From positions 8,112,704 to 8,176,703 of the forward strand of contig OW203729.1 of assembly GCA_934045075.1 (NCBI GenBank): 64,000 nucleotides of DNA, read 5' to 3'. The notes below the pieces were generated by a model that was not told the origin of the DNA, made no database searches, and was given only the letters and a program-made list of their open reading frames with translations. This DNA is from Yponomeuta sedellus. Its lineage: Eukaryota; Arthropoda; Insecta; Lepidoptera; Yponomeutidae. Shown here piece by piece: positions 44,618 through 54,742 of this stretch. A program made the position numbers and the translations under genes. Each line of letters starts with the position of its first letter. Position 1 is the stretch's first letter.

Positions 44618-47600
44618 ATGTTTATCCAGCCAGCACTGTTAGTCCTGTGGCTCTACATTCAACCCACCAAAGAGTTCCGTACCTCTATTTGTCTTCGTCC
44701 TCACGAAGAGTTCTCTCTATGTGGCGTCAGGTAATTGGGTGTATTTCAGTAATAAAATTCCTTAAGCAACATTTTCATATTAACATATTAATGACCTGCA
44801 AAACTAAGTACCACAGTTTTAATCTTGTTTTATCCTAAACTACAAAAAAATATGTTTTTTTTCAGCCATGTCCTAAAAGAAGGTTATCTACTCTTTTTCG
44901 AGGCCAGTGTAGTTTAAATTTAATTATAAAACAAAATTAGTGCCTCATCAGCATTTTCATAAAACTTCCCATAATATTCAAATGTATTTTTAACTGACCC
45001 TGTGAACTTTGTATCTTTTTTTTACTTCTCACAAATAACTTTCCCTGGACTTCCAAAAAAATATGCAAAAAAAAAGTTAGGCTACTGGGAGCCTTGCTTG
45101 AGTTTTAGCGAGATTGGCGAGAGAGAATTTGCGTAACTAATTTAATAATTTCGTGTCACAGTGCTTGTTATCGAACTCCATTGAAACAGATAAATTTCAT
45201 CATCATCAACCCATTGTGTCCCTATCAAGGGGCACGGATCTTTTCCCTGAGGAAGGTATAGGCCATACTCCATCACGGGGGATCCATGCACTGAATGCGC
45301 ACTGTGTTGCTTAACCTACGTGACCGTTTAAGATCACTCAGGCAACCGGGCCTTAGAGCGTTTCGGCTTCACCGATTTTTATTAAATTAATTGTAGCAGG
45401 CTTGAGAGTAGGTAGTAGGCTAATTAATATGGCAAACAACCTTTGCTTGGCTTTGGTCAGCTAGTTTTCACATTTATAATCGATCCAGCCGTTCTCGAGT
45501 TTTTGGGAGACTAACGAACAGCAATTCATTTTTATTACATGGAATAATATAGATTAGTGTATTTATGATACCTTTGAATTTTGATGATATTAACAGCCGG
45601 TTTATAGTACACTAGTTAATCTACTGTTAAAAGCTGTCAGTCGTTTTTTTTATTTGTATGGATCTTGGCCAACTGACACCTAGGACCTGTTTTATAAAAC
45701 TTAATTTCATGGCTTATTATGACACTTCAATGTACATTGGAAAGTAGATTAACCTATAGGTTATCAAGTAGGAAAACTCCACTGTGCAATGTACATCGAA
45801 TTGTTATAATACAGTACCATTTGCAGTTTTATACAACTCGACCCTGATAACAGAGATTAAGAGCAGGTAAGGACGTTTAAACGTCGGTTTGTTAGAATTA
45901 GAAGCAGGTTGGTAAATTTTCATTATGATCGTATGTCGTTTGTAAATTCATCATCATCAACCCATTATATCCCCACCTAGGGGCACGGGCCTCTTCCTTA
46001 AGGAAGGTATAGGCCATACTCCACCAAGGGGGCCAAGTCCGGATTGGTGGTGTAAAAAACTAAACAATTACATTTTACGTTTCCATGAAAACTATCGGCT
46101 GAGGAGCGTGGGTCTCATTATTTCCATTTTCCATTGGAATGGAAATTCTGATACTGCCAGATTTATGCAAATCCGTCTCTAGCCATTGACGTGAAAAACA
46201 TTTATTGGTTATTTATAGTGATACCAAATTTCTCTAACAAACCGTTCAGTATTACCATTATAAGCGATTTATGAAAACGCATAGAATTGTCCAAAAATCT
46301 CTTCGACGCAAAAAAAAATACCAAGCCTATTTAGGACAGTTGCAAAGACAGCCAGCACTACTACTGGTAGTAGTACTGTCTATTGGTAGAGGAAATTGCG
46401 GCGTCTGATAAGCGACCGTGAACTCGGCGTCGCGATTTTAAAAACACAATGGAAATAGTGTACATGTAGTATCAGAATAGCCGTCAATGGTTATTCTCAG
46501 TGGAAATAATGAGACCCACTGAGGGTGAGCGAGCCAGCCTGGGTAGTACAATGTCACGAGTCACGCGTTTTGTGGCGATAAAATGTCAGAATTTGTCAAT
46601 TAATGTACCTTTTGTCAACCAAAACGCGCGACCAGTGTCATCATACTACTCGGGTAGGAGGACTATGGTAACCAGGCAAGAATATCACAGACAGGGAAAT
46701 ACACCCAGACTGTGGTAATTTTTGTACTGATTTCATACGGAAGCGGTCCCCAGTGAGAATTGAATCCACGACCTCTGTTTCGTTAGTCAAGTGTGTTAGC
46801 CGCTAGACGACGGTGGCAGTCGAACGGTGTGTTTTTATAAATAAGGTCATAAGCATATTACCTAGGATATTTTCATAGAGATAGGCGGAATTAATTTAAA
46901 CTCTGATTTAGGAGTTACGTCATCGAAAGGTGAAATCAAAAATCAACTGAATTAAGCTTTATGTTGCGATAAGAAGCTTCCGTAGTCGAATCGAAATGTA
47001 TATCTGACCAGCTAGTATTTCTCAATGACCTTTGATGATGATACATATTTATATATTAAACGGGTCTAATAATCGCGATTACATCCGTTTAATATAACTA
47101 TTATCCGACCAGCTGCCGTGTGTACTACCACCGATGCTCATAAATACATTAAACGGGTCTAATAATCACGATTAGGCCCGTTTAATATATAACTACGAGT
47201 ATATATGACCAGCTGCCGTGGGTACTACCACCGATGCTCATAAATACATTAAACGGGTCTAATAATCACGATTAGGCCCGTTTAATATATAACTACGAGT
47301 ATACAGCGTGTGTCGTAAATAATGGATAACCCTGTAGCTGCTGACTGGCCACATAATCATCTATTACATATCCCACTTTTATCGTCATTTGGCCATGCAT
47401 TTTTTAAATATGATTTTTTTTTAAATTTTCAAAAGAAATATTGCTATTTTTACAAAATTGGCTACCATATCCACAAATAAAGAGGTTTTTTGGTTCTGTT
47501 TTCTGTTTCTAATTCCTGGATATCTGTACTATTACTTGAATTAGAATAAAATAAGATAGTATTAACAATTATTTAAGAATAAATAATTTTTTCCTAATTT

Positions 47601-49634
47601 TCAAGGTCATTTCTGCCGGACTATGTAACTTTGACTGAATTTTCTTAAAAAAAAATGTATGGCACTCAAGTGGCCCATTATTTTAAAAAGTTGTCCACTT
47701 CATACAGATTCTAAAATGGTGTCATAGTAAAAGGTACCTTGTCGCAATACAGAGTTATTACAATTTATCCAGAAAATGGGCTAAAATTAAAAGTTACGTG
47801 TATTAAATTTTAACGTTTTAAATTCGTTGTGAATTGCTTGTGATTAAACCTTACGAAATAAAATTTTATTTAATTTTAAAAAGGGCCTTTTAAAAGGGTA
47901 TGAATAATGAAACAAGTGTTATTTTTTTAATTTTGATTAAACTAAATTTTCAAAATGGGCTCCATTTGCTGCGATGCATGCTCTACACCTTCTTATGAAC
48001 GATCGTTTAAGGCTAAGTTTAAGATCCCTATGAACGATCGTCTAAGGCTAAGTTTAAGGTCCTTAAACTTAGCCTTAAACGATCGTTCATAAGAAGGTTT
48101 AGAGCATGCATCGCAGCAAATGGAGCCCATTTTGAAAATTTTGTTTAATCAAAATTAAAAAAATAACACTTGTTTCATTATTCATACCCTTTTAAAAGGC
48201 CCTTTTTAAAATTAAATAAAATTTTATTTCGTAAGGTTTAATCACAAGCAATTCACAACGAATTTAAAACGTTAAAATTTAATACACGTAACTTTTAATT
48301 TTAGCCCATTTTCTGGATAAATTGTAATAACTCTGTATTGCGACAAGGTACCTTTTACTATGACACCATTTTAGAATCTGTATGAAGTGGACAACTTTTT
48401 AAAATAATGGGCCACTTGAGTGCCATACATTTTTTGTAAGAAAATTGAGTCAAAGTTACATAATCCGGCAGAAATGACCTTGAAAATTAGGAAAAAACTA
48501 TTTATTCTTAAATAATTGTTAATACTATCTTATTTATTTCTAATTCAAGTAATAGTACAGATATCCAGAAATTAGAAACAGAAAAGAGAACCAAAAAACC
48601 TCTTTATTTGTGGATATGGTAGCCAATTTTGTAAAAATAGCAATATTTCTTTTAAAAAATTAAAAAAAAAATCATATTTAAAAAATGCATGGCCAAATGA
48701 CGATAAAAGTGGGACATGTAATAGATGATTATGTGGCTAGTCAGCAGCTACAGGGTTATCCATTATTTACGACACACCCTGTATATGACCAGCTGCCGTG
48801 TGTACTACCACCGATGCTCATAAATACATTAAACGGGTCTAATAATCACGATTAGGCCCGTTTAATATATAACTACGAGTATATATGACCAGCTGCCGTG
48901 TGTAAACATATAAACATAAACATAAAACATAAACATTTACATACAGGCACATACATTGCTTCTGGCCCCACACTAGGATACCCTGTGTCGTGGGAACCAG
49001 AAACAACGACATCACAAACATGTAAACATCCAAGACCTGGACTTTTTTTTTTTTTTTGTTTCCAGCCGGGATTCGAACCCGGGACCTCTTGCATGGTAGG
49101 CAGACGCGCCACCGCTACGCCACAGAGGTCGTCGTACTACCACCGATGCTCATAAATACATTAAACGGGTCTAATAATCACGATTAGGCCCGTTTAATAT
49201 ATAACTACGAGTATATATGACCAGCTGCCGTGTGTACTACCACCGATGCTCATAAATATATTTAACGGGTCTGATAATCGCGATTAGACCCGTTTAATAT
49301 GTAACTATATATGACCATCTGTCGTGTGTACTACCACCAATGCTCATATTATATGAAACGGGTCAAAAATCGCGATTAGACCCGTTTAATATATAACTAT
49401 ATCTCACCAGCTGACTTGTGTACTACTAGATGCTCAGCGACGTGTGTGAACATCCAGCTGCTGCCGCGGCACGGACTGGTGTGCCCTGCTCGCTGGGAGT
49501 GCCGCGTCGGCTGCCGCTGCTCAGCTGGATACATCCGCGACGAATACAATAAGCGCTGTGTGCTGGTGCAGGACTGTCCAGGTAATTTAAAAAAGAGAGC
49601 AGCTTTAAAACTGGACGTATCCAACACAATGTAA
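44618..49634 (+). CDS. Secreted TIL-domain (Ascaris-type) protease inhibitor; two exons
   Basis: Exon 1 (44618-44730) encodes a signal peptide (MFIQPALLVLWLYIQ) and the first half of a TIL domain, CLRPHEEFSLCGV, ending at CAG/GTAATT. Exon 2 (49430-49634) starts after TACTAG, with a CTGAC branch-point match 18 bp upstream. It completes the domain with CSATC, CPARWECRVGCRC, GYIRDEYNKRC and QDC. The join gives exactly ten cysteines (25, 35, 39, 43, 56, 62, 66, 68, 81, 87) in TIL spacing. The protein is 105 residues with a short basic tail after Cys87. AATAAA at 49645 and 49663 fit the end; a donor-like GTAATT at 49582 would allow a longer form. TIL proteins usually block serine proteases in hemolymph, silk or eggs. 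The 4.7 kb intron (44731-49429) is nearly all repeats. Confidence 0.82.
45198..45370 (+). repeat. Family D partial copy
   Basis: It contains tatcaaggggcacggatctt, ggtataggccatactccatc and a 3' portion gttgcttaacctacgtgacc. The middle is deleted compared with the copy at 49737. It lies in the TIL intron. Confidence 0.5.
45595..45948 (+). repeat. Family E repeat
   Basis: An AT-rich repeat running from agttaatctactgttaaaag through ttggccaactgacaccta to ggtaaattttcattatgatc. The same sequence occurs at 50640-51560, where another element splits it. Confidence 0.6.
45949..46050 (+). repeat. Family D 5' fragment
   Basis: catcatcaacccattatatc, then cacgggcctcttccttaagg, then gggggccaagtccggattgg. 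Truncated after the first 100 bp. Confidence 0.5.
46109..46518. mobile_element. DNA-transposon-like element, 18-bp perfect terminal repeats
   Basis: tgggtctcattatttcca at 46109-46126 is the exact reverse complement of tggaaataatgagaccca at 46501-46518. The interior also has inner inverted segments (attctgatac / gtatcagaat). There is no ORF, and the target duplication is unclear (gaggagcg on the left, ctgagggtgagcg on the right). Confidence 0.6.
46740..46820 (-). repeat. tRNA-derived SINE head fragment
   Basis: The minus strand shows a degenerate A box and a B-box-like ggattcaattctcac with tRNA spacing. The body is not recognisable. Confidence 0.4.
47304..48781. mobile_element. Fold-back mariner/Tc1-like element, TA target site
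   Basis: A 1478-bp near-perfect inverted repeat flanked by TA (47302-47303, 48782-48783). Both ends read cag[g/c]gtgtgtcgtaaataatgg outward-in. The arms are about 720 bp and meet near 48060. The left arm has an extra ~36-bp duplication next to the centre (aacgatcgt repeated). Each arm contains a short coding remnant of a transposase C terminus (ACIAANGAHFE). No catalytic domain survives, so it is non-autonomous. Inserted in the tandem array. Confidence 0.8.
48908..49131 (-). repeat. SINE family A inside the tandem array
   Basis: On the minus strand a tRNA-like head (A box tggcgtagcggtggcg, B box ggttcgaatcc), then a run of A, caggtcttggatgttta, gacacagggtatcctagtgt, ccagaagcaatgta and a tail of ataaac-type repeats. 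It interrupts a unit after gccgtgtgta; the unit resumes at gtactacc. Confidence 0.8.
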
Positions 49635-49679
49635 ATACTAAACTAATAAACTAATAACTAATAATAAAGATAAACTTTT

Positions 49680-50247
49680 GATCCCAAGATTTAGGCTGGC
49701 AAAGGCTGGCAATACATCCTTCATGGGGCATTGTATCGTTATCAACCCTTGATGTCCCCACTACTGGGGCACGGGTCTCTTCCTGCATCGCAGGAAGGTT
49801 AGGCCATACGGGGGCCAAGTCCGGGTTGGTGGAGGATTGTAAGACAGTGGCGGGCCTTACTGTCAGAAGTTATTAAGCCGCCCTAAGGCCTCTGACATGG
49901 CTTAACGACTGCCATTATATGACAGCCGGCACCAACGGCTTAGCGTGCCTTGCGAAGCACGGAAGCGCTCGGAAAAAATGCCACTAGCGGTATTCACGGG
50001 ACGCTCACCCATCCCGTACCTGACCGCGCCTGTTGTTGCTTAACCAAGTGATTGGTTCCAATCACTCGGTTCGCCTAGGCCACGAGCGCTTCTGATGGGG
50101 CATTGTATACGTTCCTATAATAAAATCCCTGAAGATATATTAAGTTTGACTAAAACGCGGTTCAAAAAATGTGTAAAGTGCACTTTGTGCCAAAAGGGCA
50201 CTATATATATTAAGGATTATTTAGATGACAATGATGTCTGGAATTAA
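49680..50247 (+). pseudogene. LINE C-terminal scrap split by a family D repeat
   Basis: Downstream of the insertion, 50108-50247 reads IPEDILSL, then KTRFKKCVK and YLDDNDVW before a stop, resembling the last residues of Jockey-like ORF2 proteins. Upstream, 49680-49736 is the continuation of the same sequence. It is interrupted by 49737-50094. Confidence 0.5.
49737..50094 (+). repeat. Family D repeat with 14-bp target duplication
   Basis: atggggcattgtat flanks it at 49723-49736 and 50095-50108. It begins cgttatcaacccttgatgtc and ends gccacgagcgcttctg, with no A-rich or microsatellite tail. Near the 3' end is a hairpin, gtgattggttccaatcac. Confidence 0.8.
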
Positions 50248-50639
50248 AGCATGTAAAATGCATTAGTTTATGCGTGTAAACTCTGTTAATTAAGGACTTT
50301 GAAAAGACTAAGATTGGAGTTTTTTTTGTACATTTTTTCTCCAATAATATCTAGATGTTGAAATGGACACCTAGTTTGACTTGTAACGTTCATCAAGCCG
50401 AAGTATCTGCATTACTTTGAATAAAAACTTTTCATTTAATTTCATTTCAAAATGCTATGGTGACACTGACATCAGAAATTTATATCCACGTAAAAACTTT
50501 ACAATTGTGTGCCAAGAAAATAGAGAATTTGAGGAAGCTGCCTTCGGTTCGATTTTGTAGGCACTTTGACCATTTCTCAAATTATATTACACATCATTTG
50601 TTACCTACAAAGATTACAGGTGTGCCATCAACAACTTTG
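50248..50639. other. Intergenic, nothing recognised
   Basis: No gene or bounded repeat was found. Confidence 0.4.
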
Positions 50640-51560
50640 AATGCATCAAGTTAACCTACTGTTAATCTGTCAGTAGTTTTTTATTTGTATGCACCTTGGC
50701 CAACCTTGACACCTGGGACTTGTTTCATAATAGTATATTTCATTACAAGTGCGGAAAGACTGTCATTGCAAAGAGTTCCGACAAATGTCTACTCGAGCCG
50801 AGGCGCAGCCTAAGGCGAGGGTTGACAATCGGAACAAGTTGCAATGACGGTTCCGCACGTGTACTGAACGACTATTTTTAATACAGTTGCGAAAAAAATA
50901 AGCAAATTAATGAAGAAAAAATATTTGGAAAATGGCGCCAACCGTAAAAAAATATAAGCAGAGATTTTTCTACTTCACCCATTCTAGTAGGCAAAGTTAA
51001 CTATGCCCATACAGCCAAGTCTTCAGTACAATTTTTTTATTGATATGAAATGAAAATGAAATTTTATGAGATGAAATGAAACCTAACTTAACTCATTCAA
51101 TCAAATCATTAAATCTGATATTGAAACAAATTAGTAGCTCATAAAAACTTTTATGATTTTTTTTAGTAAAAACTTCATGGTTGGTTTTTCTTTTTAATAG
51201 ACATTATTTTGACAGTTGGGAAAGAAAAGGCACGAGTGCGGTAAAGGTAAAAAAAAGCACGCGTGTGTAATAGCCCCCATCCCGCACGCTATAATTATGT
51301 CCCTGTAATACGCCACTTTTTGAGCAACTGTATTAAAAAATTACACTTCATTTTCTACTATGACAGCTCGATGTTCATTGCAAAGTATCTATATATTATC
51401 AAGTAGGCAATATCTACTACGCAATATTTGTCATAATTGTCTTAGGAATTGTAGTTTTAGGAAACTCGGCCCTGTTAACAGAAGATGTAGAACGTTAAAC
51501 ATCGATATTTGTTAGAGGAGATCAAGTAAATTTGTAAATTTTCATTATGATTCGGAATTT
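50640..51560 (+). repeat. Family E repeat split by a family F MITE
   Basis: 50640-50730 and 51344-51560 together match the uninterrupted family E copy at 45595-45948. The interruption (about 50731-51343) is a family F sequence (tttcattacaagtgcggaaa; aatacagttgcgaaaaa near 50875 and its inverse gcaactgtatt near 51330), related to 58905-59456. Confidence 0.6.
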
Positions 51561-51779
51561 CGTTTTGATGTCGTTTCGGGATGCGTACTTTTCTCACAAA
51601 AATAGGAAAGTATATTGTTATAAATAATCGTAGTACTTGTACAATCACAGGCATGTAATATGTGCCAACAGTGTTCTTAGCCGGGATTCAAATCCAAATA
51701 ACAGTCGAAAGCATATCAACTGTTGCTATTAAGTTTCGGTCTGAGTAGAGTGAGCACCAAAGCAGATGTTAAAGGAGTT

Positions 51780-51870
51780 GTAAATATCGCGGAATACACT
51801 GACAGGTCTGTCAGGATCACGACAAGTGGCAGGCAGTGATCTCTGCTTACCCCTGTGGGACACGGGCAAT
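51780..51870 (-). repeat. Dispersed short repeat fragment
   Basis: gacaggtctgtcaggatcac, then gcaggcagtgatctctgctt, then acccctgtgggacacggg. On the opposite strand it matches the fragments near 600, 11160 and 22030. Confidence 0.45.
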
Positions 51871-52135
51871 AGTTTATGTATTTATGAAGACCAAGAGAAA
51901 ATAAACCTACTTTTAATTTATGGGTGATAAAAAAAACTTCACCATGATTTGCTGGAAAGGAATAACCAACTTAAATCGAATTTGTGCCTAAATACCACAA
52001 ATTTTGTTATATAAATTGCTATACGTATGTATTATATGTAATGTTTTATGTAAGTATATTATTTTTAAGCATAAATATTCATATTTGCACCAAAAACCCG
52101 TCTCATTTTTCCTTCAGCAACTCTCCATCGTAGGT
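51871..52135. other. Intergenic, nothing recognised
   Basis: AT-rich, no gene. Confidence 0.4.
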
Positions 52136-52300
52136 TCTTCTTCAGGCTATATTAGTCCATTGCTGGACATAGCCCTCCCCTAATGAGCGCCATAGCGCAA
52201 GATTGTGCTATCATTGGGGGGTAATGCCCATAATCCCCACGGCATGCGGGTTGGTGCTATTCTCTAGGGCGACACCACACAGCAGTATATGCAGCACATG
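52136..52300 (-). mobile_element. RTE LINE 3'-end fragment
   Basis: cttcttcaggctatattagt, then tggacatagccctcccctaa, then gggggtaatgcccataatcc. Same 3' end as the RTE at 32945, opposite orientation to the fragments at 14220 and 58370. Confidence 0.65.
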
Positions 52301-52354
52301 ACAATGTACTAGGTTATTTTACGACAAGTCTTAACATTCCGCTGAATCAAGCTG

Positions 52355-52395
52355 CCGAGACGCCGCGGAGGCGGCGGCGGCGGCGCGGCCACCAT
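52355..52395. repeat. GC-rich CGG repeat followed by an ideal Kozak ATG
   Basis: ggaggcggcggcggcggcgc is followed at once by gccaccATG and, two codons later, GTAAAT. This is the most GC-rich patch in a 40% GC neighbourhood. It could be a first exon with a tiny coding part, but no continuation was found. Confidence 0.35.
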
Positions 52396-53454
52396 GCAAG
52401 TAAATCGGTCGCTTGTGAAATGCTGATATGGCTCGATGGCAAGAACAGCCAGTGTAGAGATTACAATATTTACTCAGAGCTGTATCACATCAAAACATAA
52501 ATGTAAAAAAACTGACCAACTTTACGTCCTCAAACATAACAAAAATAGACCAATAAAAAAAAACATAAATAAAGTTTAACATATTATGTTACCCTGTATA
52601 TTAAACAGGGTGATATGTTCAAAATTTGAGACGGCATTTTAAGTCCCTAATCCGTAATGATTAGAAAAGAAACTTTATAAGGAAAACTTTATTTACCTTT
52701 CGTAGATAGGGGATCTACGAAAGTTATAGTATTTCCTAATAAAAAAATCATAAAAAATGGACAGGGTAAACCAGGGTATAACCGTGTTATACGGTTGAAT
52801 TCAGGAAACTTCTATATACAATACTTTTATTTATAAAAAGAAGTACCCTAGTCTTTTGATGATCTATCAGTGGGTGCCGAAAATCCCAATTTTTGGGCCC
52901 CTACATCTTTTGAACTATACTAGCTAGATTCGTGAAATTTTGAGTAATGTCTGAATTGGGTAACCGTAAACGTTGTGCAAATTTTCAGTTTTGTGACATA
53001 ACTGACCTCGAAGATAGAGAGGGATTAAAAAGTGCTCGAATGGGTTCGTGTAAATATATGCACAGTGCGGGCCGGCCGAGAACTTCGCGTGGCGCACTCT
53101 TTGCGCCTTAATCTGAAGGTGGACATCGACTATGTTCTCCGTATACAATTAGAAAATCTTGTTTGCGTTTAGAACAATGTATAATTTAGATTTGTCTAGG
53201 GGTCCTACAATTTACCTTGCGGCCATTGTATTTCGATCTCAGTAGCAATAACTGCAGCTGATTGACCCAATAAAGTCATCCGTACATTTACCACTGGAGA
53301 CTAAAGCATCTGTGACTAAAGTAAGTAGTGAATGCGAATCTGAACACCTTCTTAATAAAATTATGATAATAGTAGATACAGGTTCCTCAAGTCTCTTTAG
53401 ATTTCTCAATTAAAATTGATCTTGAGTTTTTGTAGGGACTATCTGGTGTACTAT
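52396..53454. other. Intergenic, no gene recognised
   Basis: AT-rich. A direct and inverted repeat of acgaaagt/actttcgt type lies near 52698-52730. No coding signal was seen. Confidence 0.4.
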
Positions 53455-53500
53455 CTTAAGAATATCTGGTGATATTCTTAATCACCAGATATTCTTAATC
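53455..53500. repeat. Hairpin, 16-bp arms
   Basis: taagaatatctggtga and tcaccagatattctta flank a short loop. A third, partial copy of the arm follows (attcttaatc). Confidence 0.6.
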
Positions 53501-53566
53501 CAGAGACGATAGTCTGGCTTAGGTACGAGTAGGAAACAGCATAATCACCTAAGTCCCTACGTCCCA

Positions 53567-53671
53567 ATCATCATCATCGTCAACCGATTACGTCCCCACC
53601 GAGGGGCACGGGTCTCTTCCCTGAAGAAGGTATAGGCCATACTCTACCACGGGGGCCAAGTCCGGATTGGC
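53567..53671 (+). repeat. Family D 5' fragment
   Basis: catcatcatcgtcaaccgat, then cgaggggcacgggtctcttc, then gggggccaagtccggattgg. Confidence 0.5.
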
Positions 53672-53964
53672 CTAGTGGACGTCCCAATGCCAAACACAAA
53701 CCTTACACCATAGAGAAAGCATGGGTTTAATCACTACCGATGCCCACCGCTGATTGGCGTCTTCAAGCTCTAAGGTATGTGAAAACATCAGACACTCCGT
53801 TTTTCTCAGGGATGTTTTCCTACGCAGTAAGTGTTGCGAACTGGCAAACGCAGCGTAGGACGCCTAACGGCTCGATGAACCGACAATGTGGGACAGAATG
53901 TTGGCTGTGGCTGGGTGAGGATGGCCTAGGATGGAACGAAGTGGCGTGCTTAGGGCGGCCAATG

Positions 53965-54172
53965 TTAACATAACATAACATTTACATACAGGCACATACA
54001 TTGCTTCTGGCCCCACACTAGGATACTCTGTGTCGTGGGAACCAGAAACAACGACATCACAAACATGTAAACATCCAAGACCTGGACTTTTTTTTTTTTT
54101 TCCAGCCGGGATTCGAACCCGGGACCTCTTGCATGGTAGGCAGACGCGCTACCGCTACGCCACAGAGGTCGT
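53965..54172 (-). repeat. SINE family A
   Basis: Very similar by eye to the copy at 48908-49131: ggcacatacattgcttctgg, then cccacactaggatactctgt, a T run, and the tRNA-like head with B box ggttcgaatcc on the minus strand. Confidence 0.8.
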
Positions 54173-54685
54173 CAAGCAGTGGACGAGTTCGGGCTGATCG
54201 ATAGAAGTGTTGCTGCTACAATAGAAAACAAAGTTATTGATAGGTATTCGATACCACTACCGCGTTCTACCTTTACCTTTCTACCTTTGCGTTGCCACTG
54301 CTACACTATCTGAATAAATGCGATGAATGAATAAGTTATTCAAAAAATAACTAGATGGCATTTTCCCATATTTTTTTATTTTTTTCGGGAAAAGTTTGTG
54401 TACAACCAGGAAAAAAATATTAGGTACGGAGTATACTTGTGCTGCGTTCGACAATACGTAAAAGTGGTGATCGATATCATCTCCGAATTTCATGGATAGA
54501 TAGCAGACTCTATGTTTTCATCGCAATAAAGTAGGTGAAATGTAAAACACTCAAACAAGGTAAATCGGGTCGAACGAACAACTGAGTTCGCATATTTTTT
54601 CTCGGCCAACCAAGTGTCGGGTTAGGCTGAGCATTGCAACATAATGAATAACTTTAGCAGCCGATGTTGGGCCCAAAGTGTAGTG

Positions 54686-54693
54686 TATAAATA
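54686..54693 (+). promoter_or_regulatory. TATA box of vitelline-membrane-like gene 1
   Basis: TATAAATA, 50-57 bp before the ATG. The paralogue at 60530 has the same octamer at 46-53 bp. Confidence 0.75.
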
Positions 54694-54742
54694 TTACTTG
54701 CACACTGACAACAGCCACCACAGTTACTAAACCAGCGTCGTA

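Larger units (their letters stand above)
47006..49429 (+). repeat. Hairpin-bearing ~100-bp tandem array in the TIL intron
   Basis: Unit starts (gaccagct or variant) lie at about 47006, 47107, 47207, 48787, 48887, 49219 and 49313; the last unit runs into exon 2. Each unit has gaccagctgccgtgtgtact, then accaccgatgctcataaata, then an inverted repeat with about 16-bp arms (attaaacgggtctaat, 7-nt loop aatcacg, attaggcccgtttaat). The array is split by the fold-back element 47304-48781 and the SINE 48908-49131. The first part of each unit aligns with the sequence around the exon 2 acceptor. Confidence 0.85.

Noticed and set aside
44873..44935. Alternative TIL exon 2 after TTTTTTCAG at about 44875
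   Set aside because: The frame is open only 17 codons and has no cysteines, so it cannot complete the domain.
48839..49155. Frames of 64-85 codons around 49 kb
   Set aside because: They span a family A SINE and array units.
49411..49429. Earlier acceptor (ACCAG at 49410) for the TIL exon 2
   Set aside because: With exon 1 ending in phase 2 it gives an immediate TGA and an extra cysteine; the TACTAG acceptor at 49429 gives the exact ten-cysteine pattern.
53740..53973. 77-codon frame before the family A SINE
   Set aside because: Its sequence is repeat-derived (SINE-like start, LINE-like end) with no signal peptide or domain.
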